Translations under genes and position numbers: made by a program
Shown: piece after piece, positions 25,247 to 34,958 of the stretch
Position numbering within the stretch: the stretch's first letter is position 1
How the letters are laid out: the number at the start of each line of letters is the position of its first letter
NCBI GenBank assembly: GCA_017436955.1
Contig: JAFSCD010000011.1
Coordinates: forward strand, 1 to 64,000
DNA from: Oscillospiraceae bacterium
GTDB taxonomy: Bacteria; Bacillota; Clostridia; Oscillospirales; Oscillospiraceae
Reading direction: 5' to 3'
DNA length: 64,000 bases
Notes under the pieces: generated by a model
Database searches by the model: none
Told to the model about the DNA's origin: nothing
The model's input: only the letters and a program-made list of their open reading frames with translations

Positions 25247-26125
25247 GTGAAAAAACAGAATATCTGGCGCTTGCTGCTGATCGCGGTGCTGCTGCTTGGT
25301 ATGCTTTCCGGCAGTATTTTCGCCACGCAGGAGGATCCCACCGAGCCTGTGGAAACACTACCGGCAGAAACCCAGCCGGAAACGGAGCCTACCGAGCCTC
25401 CGGCAACGCAGGCGCCTACCGAGGAGCCGACCCAGGCACCTACGGAAGAACCCACCGAAGAACCTACGGAGGAGCCTACGCAGGCGCCTACCGAGGAGCC
25501 GACCCAGGCGCCTACCGAAGAAGCCCCCACAGAGCCGACGCCTACAGAGCCGGCAGCCACTGCCGCGCCCACCCAGCCGGCAACGGCGGCACCTACCGCC
25601 GCGCCCACCACTCCCACAGCAACGCAGCCTCTGCCGGAGGTTCCTACGTTACCCGTAGCAACCGAAGCGCCCACAGCGCCTGCCACCACACAGACGCCCA
25701 CCGCTGCCACCACGCAGCCTACAAAGCCCTTGGCGACACAGCCGGCGACTCCCAATGTGACCCAACCCACCGAGCCTACCGCTGCACAGCCAACCAATCC
25801 CGTCACAGCGCAGCCCACTACCCCCACCGCTGCGCAGCCCAACGATCCCGTTACACCGCAGCCTACGGTTGCGCCTACGGATGATCCCCAGCAAACACTT
25901 CCCACCCAAACGGAGCCTTCCTCCGTGACCATTCCCGAGTCCTGGGTGCCTACGTCCCCGACGCAGGCTGCCACCGCCGCACCCACCAAGCCGGTGCCGC
26001 AGATGGATTCCGATTCCGGTATTCACTATAATCAAGACAGCAGCCTGACCTTCTCCGCCGTTCTGGCGGGCTTGCTGATCGGCGGCTGCGCCGTGATCCT
26101 GTATCTGAAAAAACGAAATACATAA
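25247..26125 (+). CDS. Secreted/anchored Thr-Pro-Glu-rich repeat protein
   Basis: 292 residues from a GTG with AGAAGGGGG upstream. A signal peptide (about 1-26, cleavage near IFA-TQ) leads into 200+ residues of low-complexity PTE/PTQ repeats (EEPTQAPTEEPT-type early, then TQPATPNVTQPTEP-type) and a C-terminal transmembrane helix (AVLAGLLIGGCAVILYLKK). No LPXTG-like motif is seen. This is a wall-spanning stalk without a visible head domain. Likely heavily glycosylable; function unknown. Confidence 0.7.
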   Translation: MKKQNIWRLLLIAVLLLGMLSGSIFATQEDPTEPVETLPAETQPETEPTEPPATQAPTEEPTQAPTEEPTEEPTEEPTQAPTEEPTQAPTEEAPTEPTPTEPAATAAPTQPATAAPTAAPTTPTATQPLPEVPTLPVATEAPTAPATTQTPTAATTQPTKPLATQPATPNVTQPTEPTAAQPTNPVTAQPTTPTAAQPNDPVTPQPTVAPTDDPQQTLPTQTEPSSVTIPESWVPTSPTQAATAAPTKPVPQMDSDSGIHYNQDSSLTFSAVLAGLLIGGCAVILYLKKRNT

Positions 26126-26130
26126 AATAA

Positions 26131-26163
26131 AATCCCGAAATGCCTCAGCATTTCGGGATTTTT
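26131..26163. terminator. Bidirectional terminator
   Basis: Hairpin AATCCCGAAATGC/GCATTTCGGGATT with T-run between convergent genes. Confidence 0.85.
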
Positions 26164-26172
26164 GTTTTGCAC

Positions 26173-28086
26173 TTATCCAAATGTGTTGAGTTTGGTCGCG
26201 GATTGATACAAGCCTTCTACGTAGCGTGTGATCTCCTCCGACAAATAGGCATACGCTGTGCCCTTTTCCAGGACATCCTCGCTGGGATACACGATCTCAC
26301 TTTCTGCCAGGTACGCCTCCATATGCTCCCGGGCTGCGGAAATGGGCGATGCGTAGCAGATATAGTCCATATTGGCACCGGAGATCTCCGGATCCGTCAG
26401 GAAATTGATGAAAAGCTCGGCGGCTTCCTTTTCCTTGCAGCAGGTGGGGATGCACATAGCATCCGTAAACAGGTTGAAGCCCTGCTCCTGGGGCAGATAG
26501 AACGCCAGATCTTCATTTTCCTCCATCATCAGCATACAGTCGCCGGCGTAGTAGGGTGCGATCCAGGCTTCCTCATTTTCCATAATGGTGTAGATCTGAT
26601 CCATTACGTACTGCTGCACCAGAGGCTTCTGCTCCGCCAGCTTCTGGGCGCAGGCATCCAGCTCGGTCTTGTCGGTGGTATTGATGCTGTAGCCCAGCAG
26701 ATACTGGGCGATGCCGAAGGCATCCCGGGAATTGTCGATCATCAGGATCTTGCCGGCATACTTTTCGTTCCACAGCAGCTCCCAACCGGTCAGGTCGGCT
26801 TCATCCACATACTTGGTGTTGTACAGGATGCCCAGCGTACCCCAGGTATAGGGCACGGAGTATTTATTCTCCGGGTCATAGGCAGGATTCTTGAACTGCT
26901 CGTCCACATACCGGAAGTTTTCGATATTGTCGAAATTCAGCTCCAGCAGCATATTCGACTGGATCATCCGGTCGATCATATAGTCCGAAGGGATGATCAC
27001 ATCCACCGTAATGCCACCGTTGTTGAGCTGGGAGTACAGCGCTTCGTTGGACTCGTAGTAGGACATATTCACTTCGATGTGGGGGTACTTTTCCTCAAAG
27101 GCCTTGACGATATCCAGCGTACCGTCGCTGCCGTCGGCCATATTCATACCCCAGTTTTTCACATTCAGGGTGATTTTTTCCTGCTTGTTGCTGAAGATCA
27201 GCGCGCAGCAGCCCACCAGCAGACAAACCGCCACGGCGCCGGCGATCACACGGCGGAAGATCATCCGGCCTCTGGAAACGGAGCGCATAGTCTCCCGCTT
27301 GCGGCCGGCACGGATCTGCAGCAGATTCATCACCACCATCAGCACGAAGATCAGCAAAAACAGCAGTGTGAACATTGCGTAGACCTTGTTCTGGATGGGC
27401 TTTTTGGTGTAGGTGTAGATCTCCACCGGCAAGGTAACGAAATCGGAGCCGGTCACGAAATAGCTGATAACAAAATCGTCCAGGCTCATGGTAAAGGTCA
27501 TAATGCCGCCGGAGACGATGCCGGGCAGGATTTCATAGAGAATGACCTTGAAAAACGCCTGCACGGGGGTGCAGCCCAGATCCATGGCGGCATCCGTCAG
27601 GCTGCCATCCATCTGCTGGAGCTTGGGCATAACATTGAGGATCACATACGGCAGACCAAAGGTCACGTGGGCGATCAGCAGCGTCCAGAAATTCAGACTT
27701 TCCCGCTGACCCAGCAGCCCGGAGCCCACAAAGACAAACAGCAGGCTTAAGCTGACACCGGTAACGATATCCGGGTTCGTCATGGGGATATTGGTCAGGC
27801 TCATAACCACCTTGCGCATCTTCGGCTTCAGGCTGTGGATGCCCACCGCCGCCACGGTGCCGAAGGCAACGGAAATACCGGTGGACAGCAGCGCGATCAG
27901 CACGGAGTTGCCCAGCAGCCGCAGCAGATCCTCATCCCGGAACAGCTCCGCATACTGGTGCAGGGTAAAGCCCTCGAATTTGGTGATGTCCTTACCCGTA
28001 TTGAAGGATGCCACGATCAGCACCACCATAGGGATATACAGGAAAATGAACATCAAAATGGTGAGGATACGGTTTGTCTTCTTCAT
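26173..28086 (-). CDS. potCD: Fused spermidine/putrescine ABC permease and binding protein (PotC-PotD)
   Basis: 637 residues. 1-265 is a PotC-type permease with six helices and the EAA-like loop DAAMDLGCTPVQAFFKVILY. A further membrane helix (about 280-303) then tethers a PotD-type periplasmic binding fold on the outside (ITLNVKNWGMNMADGSDGTL, VDVIIPSDYMIDRM, YSVPYTWGTLGILYNTKYVD). The fusion ensures one binding domain per permease subunit. ATG overlaps the potB stop (ATGA). Confidence 0.92.
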   Translation of the reverse strand: MKKTNRILTILMFIFLYIPMVVLIVASFNTGKDITKFEGFTLHQYAELFRDEDLLRLLGNSVLIALLSTGISVAFGTVAAVGIHSLKPKMRKVVMSLTNIPMTNPDIVTGVSLSLLFVFVGSGLLGQRESLNFWTLLIAHVTFGLPYVILNVMPKLQQMDGSLTDAAMDLGCTPVQAFFKVILYEILPGIVSGGIMTFTMSLDDFVISYFVTGSDFVTLPVEIYTYTKKPIQNKVYAMFTLLFLLIFVLMVVMNLLQIRAGRKRETMRSVSRGRMIFRRVIAGAVAVCLLVGCCALIFSNKQEKITLNVKNWGMNMADGSDGTLDIVKAFEEKYPHIEVNMSYYESNEALYSQLNNGGITVDVIIPSDYMIDRMIQSNMLLELNFDNIENFRYVDEQFKNPAYDPENKYSVPYTWGTLGILYNTKYVDEADLTGWELLWNEKYAGKILMIDNSRDAFGIAQYLLGYSINTTDKTELDACAQKLAEQKPLVQQYVMDQIYTIMENEEAWIAPYYAGDCMLMMEENEDLAFYLPQEQGFNLFTDAMCIPTCCKEKEAAELFINFLTDPEISGANMDYICYASPISAAREHMEAYLAESEIVYPSEDVLEKGTAYAYLSEEITRYVEGLYQSATKLNTFG

Positions 28087-28904
28087 ACGATGACACCGCC
28101 TTCCTCCTCACCGCCGAAGCGGCTCATAATGCCGGTGCAGACAAATACCAGCGCCATCAGCACCAGGCTCAGCGCGGCGCCCAGATTGGGGTTGTCGCCC
28201 TGCTTGAACAGCCGCTCGATCAGGTCACCGATCAGTACGGTGTCCGTTCCGCCCAGCTTCTGGGAGATATAGAAGGTGGAGACCGCCGGCACGAAAACCA
28301 TGGTGATGCCGGAGAAAATGCCGGGCACGGACAATGGAAGGATCACCTTCACAAAGGTCTTTGCCGGGGTGCAGCCCAGATCCTCCGCGGCCTCGATGAG
28401 CCGGTGATCCAGCTTCACCAGCGTTGCGTACAGCGGCAGGATCATATAGGGCAGGTAGTTATACACCATACCCAGGATCACCGCGCCGGGTGTGCGGATC
28501 AGCTGCAGCTTACCGATGCCGATAGCCTGCAGAAAGCTGTTGATAATGCCGGTGTCCTGCAAAAGACCCACCCACGCCAGTGTGCGCAGCAAAAAGCTCA
28601 TACACATCGGCAGCATTACCAGCATATACAGGATCTTCTGGACGATGGGACCCCGATGGGCGATATAATACGCCACGGGATAGCCCAGGATCAGGCAGAT
28701 CAGCGCAGATGCCAGGCTGTACAGCACAGACTGTCCCAGCACCGGCAGATATTTGCCCAATTCCCAGATATTGCTCAAGGTAAACCCACCGGTTTCCGGA
28801 TCCGTCAGCGCGTAGTAGCCTACCACGCCCAGAGGAATCAGCGTAAACACCAGCATCCACAGGATGTAGGGAGTACTGAGCAGTACAGACTTATTCTTCC
28901 TCAT
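28083..28904 (-). CDS. potB: Spermidine/putrescine ABC transporter permease PotB
   Basis: 273 residues with six helices and the EAA loop [21 protein letters not shown] chose the second ATG because GGAGG is 9 bases ahead of it and directly touches the first ATG. It overlaps the potA end by 14 bases. Confidence 0.9.
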   Translation of the reverse strand: MRKNKSVLLSTPYILWMLVFTLIPLGVVGYYALTDPETGGFTLSNIWELGKYLPVLGQSVLYSLASALICLILGYPVAYYIAHRGPIVQKILYMLVMLPMCMSFLLRTLAWVGLLQDTGIINSFLQAIGIGKLQLIRTPGAVILGMVYNYLPYMILPLYATLVKLDHRLIEAAEDLGCTPAKTFVKVILPLSVPGIFSGITMVFVPAVSTFYISQKLGGTDTVLIGDLIERLFKQGDNPNLGAALSLVLMALVFVCTGIMSRFGGEEEGGVIV

Positions 28905-30012
28905 CTTCGGCATCCTCCGTCAGCTCGTCATACTCGGCTGAGTAGGAGCTGTAATCGCCAAACATACCGGAATACTCACTTTTATGCATAATGTGGATAT
29001 CTTCCGGGTTCAAACGAATGCCGATGGTAGAGCCTTCGCCGTGGAAATCCGTAGTCTGGATCAGCCACTTGAAGCCCTTGAATTCGACGATGATATCGTA
29101 GTTAAGTCCCTTGAAGGTCACGCTGGTAACAACGCCCACCAGATGTCCCTCTTCCGGGGCAACGATGTCGATGTCCTCCGGCCGGATCACCACGTCCACG
29201 CTCTCGTTGGGGGCGAAGCCCTTGTCAACGCACTGGAAGGTACGGCCAAAGAAGCGGACCTTATAGTCAGACAGCATAACGCCGTCCAGAATGTTACTCT
29301 CGCCGATGAAATCCGCCACAAAGGCATTCTTCGGCTCATTATATATATCCTCGGGCCTGCCGATCTGCTGGATGCGACCCTTGTCCATAACCACCACGGT
29401 ATCCGACATGGAAAGCGCTTCTTCCTGGTCGTGGGTGACATAGACGAAGGTAATGCCCATCGCCTGCTGGATCCGCTTCAGCTCGATCTGCATATCCTTG
29501 CGCAGGCGCAGATCCAGTGCGCCCAGAGGCTCGTCCAGAAGCAAGACCTTCGGCTCATTGACCAGAGCTCTTGCGATCGCGACGCGCTGCTGCTGACCGC
29601 CGGAAAGCGAATTGATATGGCGATGACCGTAGCCACGCAGGCTGACGACCTCCAGCATCCGGTTGACCCGCTCGTTTACCTCTTCCTTGGGCAGCTTGGC
29701 AACACGCAGACCGAATGCGATATTATCAAACACATTCAGGTGCGGAAACAGTGCGTACCGCTGGAAGACCGTATTGATCTGCCGCTTATAGGGCGGCACA
29801 TCGTTGATGGTCTGTCCGTCAAAGATGACCGTGCCGGAGGTGGGATTTAGGAAGCCTCCGATAATACGAAGCGTTGTGGTCTTACCGCAGCCGGAGGGGC
29901 CCAGTAAGGTTAAAAATTCATGGTCATTGATATAGAGATTAATACTGTCGAGTATACGCTCCCCGTCGAACTCCATGGTAAGATCCTGGAGCCTGATGAG
30001 TTCCTTGGACAT
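28891..30012 (-). CDS. potA: Spermidine/putrescine ABC transporter ATPase PotA
   Basis: 373 residues: Walker [15 protein letters not shown], signature [15 protein letters not shown], Walker [13 protein letters not shown] and H-loop VTHDQEEAL, then a TOBE domain (about 280-345). The acidic C-terminal tail ([11 protein letters not shown]) is extra. ATG follows GGGGGAGG. Confidence 0.93.
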   Translation of the reverse strand: MSKELIRLQDLTMEFDGERILDSINLYINDHEFLTLLGPSGCGKTTTLRIIGGFLNPTSGTVIFDGQTINDVPPYKRQINTVFQRYALFPHLNVFDNIAFGLRVAKLPKEEVNERVNRMLEVVSLRGYGHRHINSLSGGQQQRVAIARALVNEPKVLLLDEPLGALDLRLRKDMQIELKRIQQAMGITFVYVTHDQEEALSMSDTVVVMDKGRIQQIGRPEDIYNEPKNAFVADFIGESNILDGVMLSDYKVRFFGRTFQCVDKGFAPNESVDVVIRPEDIDIVAPEEGHLVGVVTSVTFKGLNYDIIVEFKGFKWLIQTTDFHGEGSTIGIRLNPEDIHIMHKSEYSGMFGDYSSYSAEYDELTEDAEDEEE

Positions 30013-30062
30013 TATCCTCCCCCGTTTCTTTAGGTTATTTTCGCTATAATACGACAATTATA

Positions 30063-30090
30063 AATATACTGAAATTTTCCCGGTTGTCAA
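30063..30090 (-). promoter_or_regulatory. Sigma-A promoter of potABCD
   Basis: On the minus strand TTGACA (30085-30090), 16-bp spacer, TATATT (30063-30068), about 50 bases ahead of potA. Confidence 0.8.
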
Positions 30091-30150
30091 TTGCTTTTAT
30101 CCCCCGAGGGGCAGAATATTTTCCGCTTGCGGAAATTTTTCCATTGTTTG

Positions 30151-30179
30151 GTTTAGAAACCAGAAAATCGGCAATAATG
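30151..30179 (+). promoter_or_regulatory. Possible sigma-F type promoter
   Basis: GTTTA (30151-30155) and GGCAATAATG (30170-30179) match the GYWTA and GGnnAnAHTR boxes of forespore sigma-F promoters, spacer 14. The first is one or two bases closer than the usual spacing. Confidence 0.4.
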
Positions 30180-30198
30180 AGCTTCGGAGGTGCTTACT

Positions 30199-30840
30199 AT
30201 GAAAAGCAGAAAAAACACAGGCAAATTTGCCGGTAAGGGCTACTACATAGCCCTGATCCTGTGCGCTGTCGCCATCGGGATCTCCGGCTATATGTACTAC
30301 CGAAACGCAAACGCGCAAACGCAAGACCCTTCTACCGACGTGGGTGTCATTGAACCGGGCGGCGACGATATTGCCGCCATCGCCACCCAGCCTGACGGTC
30401 AGCTTCCCACCCAATCCACCGAAACGCCTATCAAGACCGGCTGGCCCGTTTCCGGGCAGACCATCTCCGGCTATTCCATGGATGCGTTGAGCTACAATGA
30501 GACCACCCGGGATTGGCGTGTCCACAACGGCATTGATATTGCCGCGGATGCCGGTACGCCGGTCTATGCCGCCGCAGACGGTGAGGTGTATTCCGTCTTT
30601 GAGGACGACACCATGGGTATGACCGTTGTGATCCGTCACCAGGGTGGCTACGTGACCACCTATTCCAGCTTAAGCAGCGACCTGTCCGTACAGACCGGCA
30701 GCAGTGTAAAGCTGGGTCAGACCATCGGTACCGTGGGGAATACCGCCCTGCTGGAAAACGCGCTGGGTGACCACCTGCACTTTAGTGTATCGTGCAACGA
30801 TGAGATCATTAACCCTGCCGATTTTCTGGCGCTGAACTGA
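30199..30840 (+). CDS. spoIIQ: M23 metallopeptidase, SpoIIQ-like
   Basis: 213 residues: short basic N-terminus, one transmembrane helix (about 16-34), a linker rich in Thr/Gln, then a LytM/M23 domain (about 90-210). The zinc-site motifs HNGIDIAADAGTP and GDHLHFSVS are complete, so it may be an active endopeptidase, as in clostridial SpoIIQ. Membrane topology, size and a sigma-F-like promoter support the SpoIIQ identification; a vegetative murein hydrolase is the alternative. CGGAGGTG precedes the ATG. Confidence 0.7.
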   Translation: MKSRKNTGKFAGKGYYIALILCAVAIGISGYMYYRNANAQTQDPSTDVGVIEPGGDDIAAIATQPDGQLPTQSTETPIKTGWPVSGQTISGYSMDALSYNETTRDWRVHNGIDIAADAGTPVYAAADGEVYSVFEDDTMGMTVVIRHQGGYVTTYSSLSSDLSVQTGSSVKLGQTIGTVGNTALLENALGDHLHFSVSCNDEIINPADFLALN

Positions 30841-30874
30841 TTGAAGTTTCTTCCTTTTTCTTTCCTCTTTGTTG

Positions 30875-30906
30875 GAGCCGCTGCAACCGCAGCGGCTCAT
30901 CTTTTT
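30875..30906 (+). terminator. Terminator of the M23 gene
   Basis: Hairpin GAGCCGCTGC/GCAGCGGCTC followed by ATCTTTTT. Confidence 0.85.
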
Positions 30907-30943
30907 GCATTTGCCTCTGCCCCCTCGTCAGAGGGAGGCGAGC

Positions 30944-30980
30944 AAAAAGCCTGCCGCCTTTCTGCGGCAGGCCTTATTTT
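30944..30980 (-). terminator. Terminator of aspS
   Basis: Hairpin AAGCCTGCCGC/GCGGCAGGCCTT with A-run to its left (T-run on the minus strand). Confidence 0.85.
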
Positions 30981-32750
30981 TTATTCCTCCACCAGTGCGA
31001 TATGCACGGTGTCCAGCTGATGCTTCTCCACGGTGGTAGGTGCGCCCATCATCAGATCCTGGGCGTTCTTGTTCATGGGGAAGGTGATGACCTCACGGAT
31101 GGATTCCTCACCGGTCAGCAGCATGATCAGGCGGTCAACGCCGGGAGCTGCGCCTGCGTGGGGAGGTGCGCCGTAGGTGAAGGCGTTGTACATCGCCGGG
31201 AACTTTGCCTTCACATCCTCTTCGCCCAGACCCACCATCTGGAAGGCCTTGACCATGATCTCGGGATCGTGGTTACGGACAGCGCCGGACGCGGACTCAT
31301 AGCCGTTAACGACCAGGTCATACTGGTTGGCGTTGATGGCCAGCAGCTTCTCGATATCGCCCTCGGCTTCCAGCAGGGTCTGCATACCGCCCTGGGGCAT
31401 GGAGAAGGGATTGTGGCAGAATTCCAGCTGACCGGACTCCTCGCCCATCTCGTACATGGGGAAGTCAACGATCCAGCAGATGGCATACTGCTCTTCATCA
31501 AAGTGACCGGGCACGCGCTTGCCCAGCAGGGTGCGGATGACACCGGCGGTCTTCTGGGCAGCCTCCTTCTTGCCGGCAGCCATACATACGAAGGAGCCGG
31601 GCTTCAGGTTCAGCTTGGCGGTCAGCACGTCCTTGTATTCCGTCAGGAACTTGGAGACGCCACCGGTCAGCTCGCCGTTTTCGTCCACCTTAATCCAGCA
31701 GGCCTTATTGCCGGTCTGTACCTCAACATCGACGAGCAGCTTGTCGATCCACTTTCTTGCCTGGGTGAAATCATCCACCACGACCGCCTTAACGGTCGCG
31801 CCCTCAAAGGGACCGAAGCCGCAGCCCTGAACCTCTGCGGAAATATCCTGAACCTCCAGGTCGATACGCAGGTCGGGCTTATCGGAGCCATAGCGCTCCA
31901 TAGCGTCGTTAAAGGAAATGTGACGGAAGGGTGCTTCGGAAACACGCTCGTACTTGCCGTACTTTTTGAATACGGGCACCAGCACGTCTTCCAGTGTGCT
32001 CAGGACATCTTCCTGGGTAGCGAATGCCATTTCCATATCCAGCTGATAGAATTCACCGGGGGTACGGTCAGCACGGGCATCCTCATCACGGAAGCAGGGT
32101 GCGATCTGGAAATACTTGTCGAAGCCGGAGGTCATCAGCAGCTGCTTGAACTGCTGGGGAGCCTGGGGCAGCGCATAGAACTTACCGGGGTGATTTCTGG
32201 CAGGTACCAGATAGTCACGGGCGCCCTCGGGGCTGGATGCGGTCAGGATAGGCGTGGTGATCTCCAAAAAGCCCTTTTCGGTCATCAGCCGGCGCAGCTC
32301 GGCAACCACCTGGCAGCGCAGGATGATATTGGACTTGACAGCAGGATTGCGCAGATCCAGGAAGCGGTACTTCAGACGCACGTTTTCATCGGCGTCTCTG
32401 GACTTGTTGATCTCAAAGGGCAGCTGATTGTGGCGGCACTTGCCGAGAACGGTAATGGCTTCGGGCGTGACCTCGATCTCGCCGGTGGGCAGCTTGGCGT
32501 TCTTGCTCTCACGCTCACGGACAGTACCGGTGACGGAGATGGTGGACTCCTTGTTGATGCCCTTGATGGTCTGCATCATTTCCTCGGTCTCGATCACCAC
32601 CTGGGTGGTGCCGTAGAAATCACGCAGGATCAAAAACGCAAAATTGGAGCCGACCTCGCGGACATTTTCCAGCCAGCCGACAATGGTTACCTTCTTACCG
32701 GCGTCTGCAAGGCGCAGCTCGCCGCAGTTATGTGTTCTGGATTGGATCAT
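30981..32750 (-). CDS. aspS: Aspartyl-tRNA synthetase
   Basis: 589 residues, the length of bacterial AspRS. N-terminal OB-fold (ITVTGTVRERESKN), class II motif 2 in FRDEDARADRTPGEFYQLDM, the bacterial GAD insertion and motif 3 in GAPPHAGAAPGVDRLIMLL. Single gene with its own promoter and terminator. Confidence 0.97.
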   Translation of the reverse strand: MIQSRTHNCGELRLADAGKKVTIVGWLENVREVGSNFAFLILRDFYGTTQVVIETEEMMQTIKGINKESTISVTGTVRERESKNAKLPTGEIEVTPEAITVLGKCRHNQLPFEINKSRDADENVRLKYRFLDLRNPAVKSNIILRCQVVAELRRLMTEKGFLEITTPILTASSPEGARDYLVPARNHPGKFYALPQAPQQFKQLLMTSGFDKYFQIAPCFRDEDARADRTPGEFYQLDMEMAFATQEDVLSTLEDVLVPVFKKYGKYERVSEAPFRHISFNDAMERYGSDKPDLRIDLEVQDISAEVQGCGFGPFEGATVKAVVVDDFTQARKWIDKLLVDVEVQTGNKACWIKVDENGELTGGVSKFLTEYKDVLTAKLNLKPGSFVCMAAGKKEAAQKTAGVIRTLLGKRVPGHFDEEQYAICWIVDFPMYEMGEESGQLEFCHNPFSMPQGGMQTLLEAEGDIEKLLAINANQYDLVVNGYESASGAVRNHDPEIMVKAFQMVGLGEEDVKAKFPAMYNAFTYGAPPHAGAAPGVDRLIMLLTGEESIREVITFPMNKNAQDLMMGAPTTVEKHQLDTVHIALVEE

Positions 32751-32786
32751 AAATGAATCCCCTCTTATCTATAATTTCGCTTCCAT

Positions 32787-32815
32787 ATTATTTCACAAAT
32801 GTGGCAAAAAGTCAA
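32787..32815 (-). promoter_or_regulatory. Sigma-A promoter of aspS
   Basis: On the minus strand TTGACT (32810-32815), 17-bp spacer, AATAAT (32787-32792). No T-box leader is present between it and aspS. Confidence 0.75.
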
Positions 32816-33041
32816 TCTTTTGCCGCCCGTTTTTCTTCCGCGGCGGCAATCCCGGTCGCTTTCTTTGCAGGTTTCATAATTTCCCCTGTTCTTCCGTGGA
32901 CACTTGTCCGCCATTCCCGAACATTCTTTCCTTGAAATCACGGAAATATAAAAATTTTCATACATTTCTTACAATTATATATCGCAAAAACCCATTTTTC
33001 TGTATTTTGCAAAAAAAGTTTGAAAAAATGCAATTTTTAGA

Positions 33042-33070
33042 TTGATTTTGTGAAAACTTTGGAATACAAT
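33042..33070 (+). promoter_or_regulatory. Sigma-A promoter of trmL-pgk
   Basis: TTGATT (33042-33047), 17-bp spacer, TACAAT (33065-33070). The 358-bp divergent gap 32751-33109 otherwise shows only AT-rich sequence. Confidence 0.8.
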
Positions 33071-33109
33071 AGGAACGCAACCCACACGACCCCCATTTGA
33101 GGTGAAAGA

Positions 33110-33592
33110 ATGCTGAACATCGTACTGGTAGAACCGGAGATCCCGCAAAACTGCGGCAACATCGCACGCACCTGCGCTGCCACCGGCTGCCGGCTGCATT
33201 TGATCCGCCCTCTTGGCTTCGACATTTCGGAAAAAGCTGTTCGCCGTGCCGGTTTGGATTACTGGAATATGGTAGAGGTTTTCGATTACGAAAGCCTGGA
33301 CGATTTTTTCGCGAAGAACGATGTAAGGAAAATGTGGTGCTTAAGCACGAAAGCGCCCAGAGGCTATACCGAAGCCGCTTTCTCCGATGGCTGCTACCTA
33401 TTCTTTGGCAAAGAGACCAAAGGTCTCCCGGAGGACTTTCTTTCTGCTCATTATGACGAATGTGTCCGCATCCCTATGCGCGCTGACGCCCGGAGCCTGA
33501 ATTTAAGCAACGCTGTGGCCATTACGGTGTTCGAAGCACTGCGGCAGCTGGATTTTCCCGGGCTGCAGGATTATGGAAAAATGCGGGATTGA
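33110..33592 (+). CDS. trmL: tRNA (cytidine/uridine-34 2'-O)-methyltransferase TrmL
   Basis: 160-residue SPOUT methyltransferase. N-terminal LVEPEIPQNCGNIARTCAAT, the S-adenosylmethionine knot in LFFGKETKGLPEDFL and ARSLNLSNAVAITVFEALRQ. Modifies the wobble base of tRNA-Leu in known bacteria. It lies 24 bases before pgk on the same strand. Confidence 0.93.
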   Translation: MLNIVLVEPEIPQNCGNIARTCAATGCRLHLIRPLGFDISEKAVRRAGLDYWNMVEVFDYESLDDFFAKNDVRKMWCLSTKAPRGYTEAAFSDGCYLFFGKETKGLPEDFLSAHYDECVRIPMRADARSLNLSNAVAITVFEALRQLDFPGLQDYGKMRD

Positions 33593-33616
33593 TCCCGATA
33601 ATTTGGAGGAATTAGT

Positions 33617-34816
33617 ATGAACTACAACAAGAAATCTATCGAAGATATTGAAGTAACCGGCAAGCGCGTTCTGTGCCGCTGCGACTTCAATGTGCCCACC
33701 AAGGACGGCAAGATCACTTCTGACAAGCGTATCGTTGCCGCTATGCCTACCATCCGCTATCTGGTTGAGCATGGTGCCAAGGTCATCCTGTGCTCCCACA
33801 TGGGCAAGCCCAAGGGCGAATGGAAGCCCGAGCTGAGCCTGAAGGTCGTTGCCGAGCGCATTTCCGAGCTGCTGGGCAAGGAAGTCATTATGGCTGCTGA
33901 CGTTGCCGGCGAGGACTCCAAGGCAAAGGCTGCCGCTCTGCGCAACGGCGACGTAATGCTCATCGAGAACACCCGCTACATCAAGGGTGAGACCAAGAAC
34001 GATCCCGAGCTGAGCAAGGCGCTGGCTGACTTAGCTGACATCTTCGTAAACGATGCTTTCGGTACCGCACACCGCGCCCACTCCTCTACTGCCGGTGTCG
34101 CTGACTATCTGCCTGCTGTTTCCGGCTACCTGGTACAGAAGGAAGTTTCCATTATGGGTAAGGCTCTGGCTAACCCCGAGCGGCCCTTCGTCGCCATTCT
34201 GGGCGGTGCCAAGGTCTCTGACAAGCTGAATGTTATCAACAATCTGCTGGAGAAGGTGGACACCCTGATCATCGGCGGCGGTATGGCTTACACCTTCCTG
34301 GCTGCCAAGGGCTACGGCGTAGGCAACAGCCTGCTGGACAGCGAGAAGATCGAGTACTGCAAGGAAATGATGGCAAAGGCAGAGGCCAAGGGCGTTAAGC
34401 TGCTGCTGCCCATCGACACCGTCGTTGCTGACGGCTTCCCCTCCCCCATTGATGCCGAGATCGCCGTTGAGACCGTTCCCGCAGATGCAATTCCCGCTGA
34501 CAAGGAAGGTCTGGATATCGGCGAGGCTTCCCGCGCTCTGTTCGCAGAGGCTGTGAAGAACGCCAAGACCGTTGTCTGGAACGGCCCCATGGGCGTATTT
34601 GAGAACCCCACTCTGGCAAAGGGCACCATCGCGGTTGCCCAGGCTCTGGCTGATTCCGATGCCATCACCATCGTTGGTGGCGGCGACAGCGCTGCTGCCT
34701 GCGAGCAGCTGGGCTTCGCAAACGAGATCACCCACATCTCCACCGGCGGCGGCGCTTCCCTGGAGTTCCTGGAAGGTCTGGAGCTTCCCGGTATTGCCTG
34801 CCTGCAGGACAAGTAA
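33617..34816 (+). CDS. pgk: Phosphoglycerate kinase
   Basis: 399 residues with [20 protein letters not shown], the [13 protein letters not shown] region, [16 protein letters not shown] and [20 protein letters not shown]-generating step of glycolysis. GGAGGAATTAG precedes the ATG. Codon use is strongly biased, as for a highly expressed gene. Confidence 0.98.
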   Translation: MNYNKKSIEDIEVTGKRVLCRCDFNVPTKDGKITSDKRIVAAMPTIRYLVEHGAKVILCSHMGKPKGEWKPELSLKVVAERISELLGKEVIMAADVAGEDSKAKAAALRNGDVMLIENTRYIKGETKNDPELSKALADLADIFVNDAFGTAHRAHSSTAGVADYLPAVSGYLVQKEVSIMGKALANPERPFVAILGGAKVSDKLNVINNLLEKVDTLIIGGGMAYTFLAAKGYGVGNSLLDSEKIEYCKEMMAKAEAKGVKLLLPIDTVVADGFPSPIDAEIAVETVPADAIPADKEGLDIGEASRALFAEAVKNAKTVVWNGPMGVFENPTLAKGTIAVAQALADSDAITIVGGGDSAAACEQLGFANEITHISTGGGASLEFLEGLELPGIACLQDK

Positions 34817-34831
34817 TTAAAAAGTATTTAT

Positions 34832-34901
34832 GTAGGGCGGGGGCTTGCTCCCGCCGCTACATACCCTTTCCCCGAGCAACGGCGGCAAAATACCGCCCTA
34901 C
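34832..34901. repeat. 70-bp palindromic element between pgk and tpiA
   Basis: Outer arms GTAGGGCGG (34832-34840) and CCGCCCTAC (34893-34901) enclose an inner hairpin GGCGGGGGC..-type (about 34836-34855). It may act as a terminator or a small mobile repeat. Confidence 0.5.
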
Positions 34902-34958
34902 TATTAAATTTGTAAACACACATCGGGATCTCGATGTAAACATATAAGGAGAATGAAA

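Noticed and set aside
25366-25560. CRISPR-like repeats
   Set aside because: Repeats are in-frame codons for PTE/PTQ motifs without spacers; no CRISPR array was seen in the window.
25210-25989. Gly/Val/Ala-rich open frame opposite the Thr/Pro-rich gene
   Set aside because: Low-complexity mirror of the repeats; the plus-strand gene has promoter, signal peptide and anchor.
26140-27750. 536-codon open frame opposite potCD
   Set aside because: Shadow of the transporter gene, rich in His/Gln/Leu as expected from reversed codons.
31002-32756. 584-codon open frame opposite aspS
   Set aside because: Antisense shadow caused by codon bias; no ribosome binding site and aspS is certain.
32751-33109. 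T-box leader for aspS
   Set aside because: The aspS promoter leaves only about 35 bases of leader, too short for a T-box.
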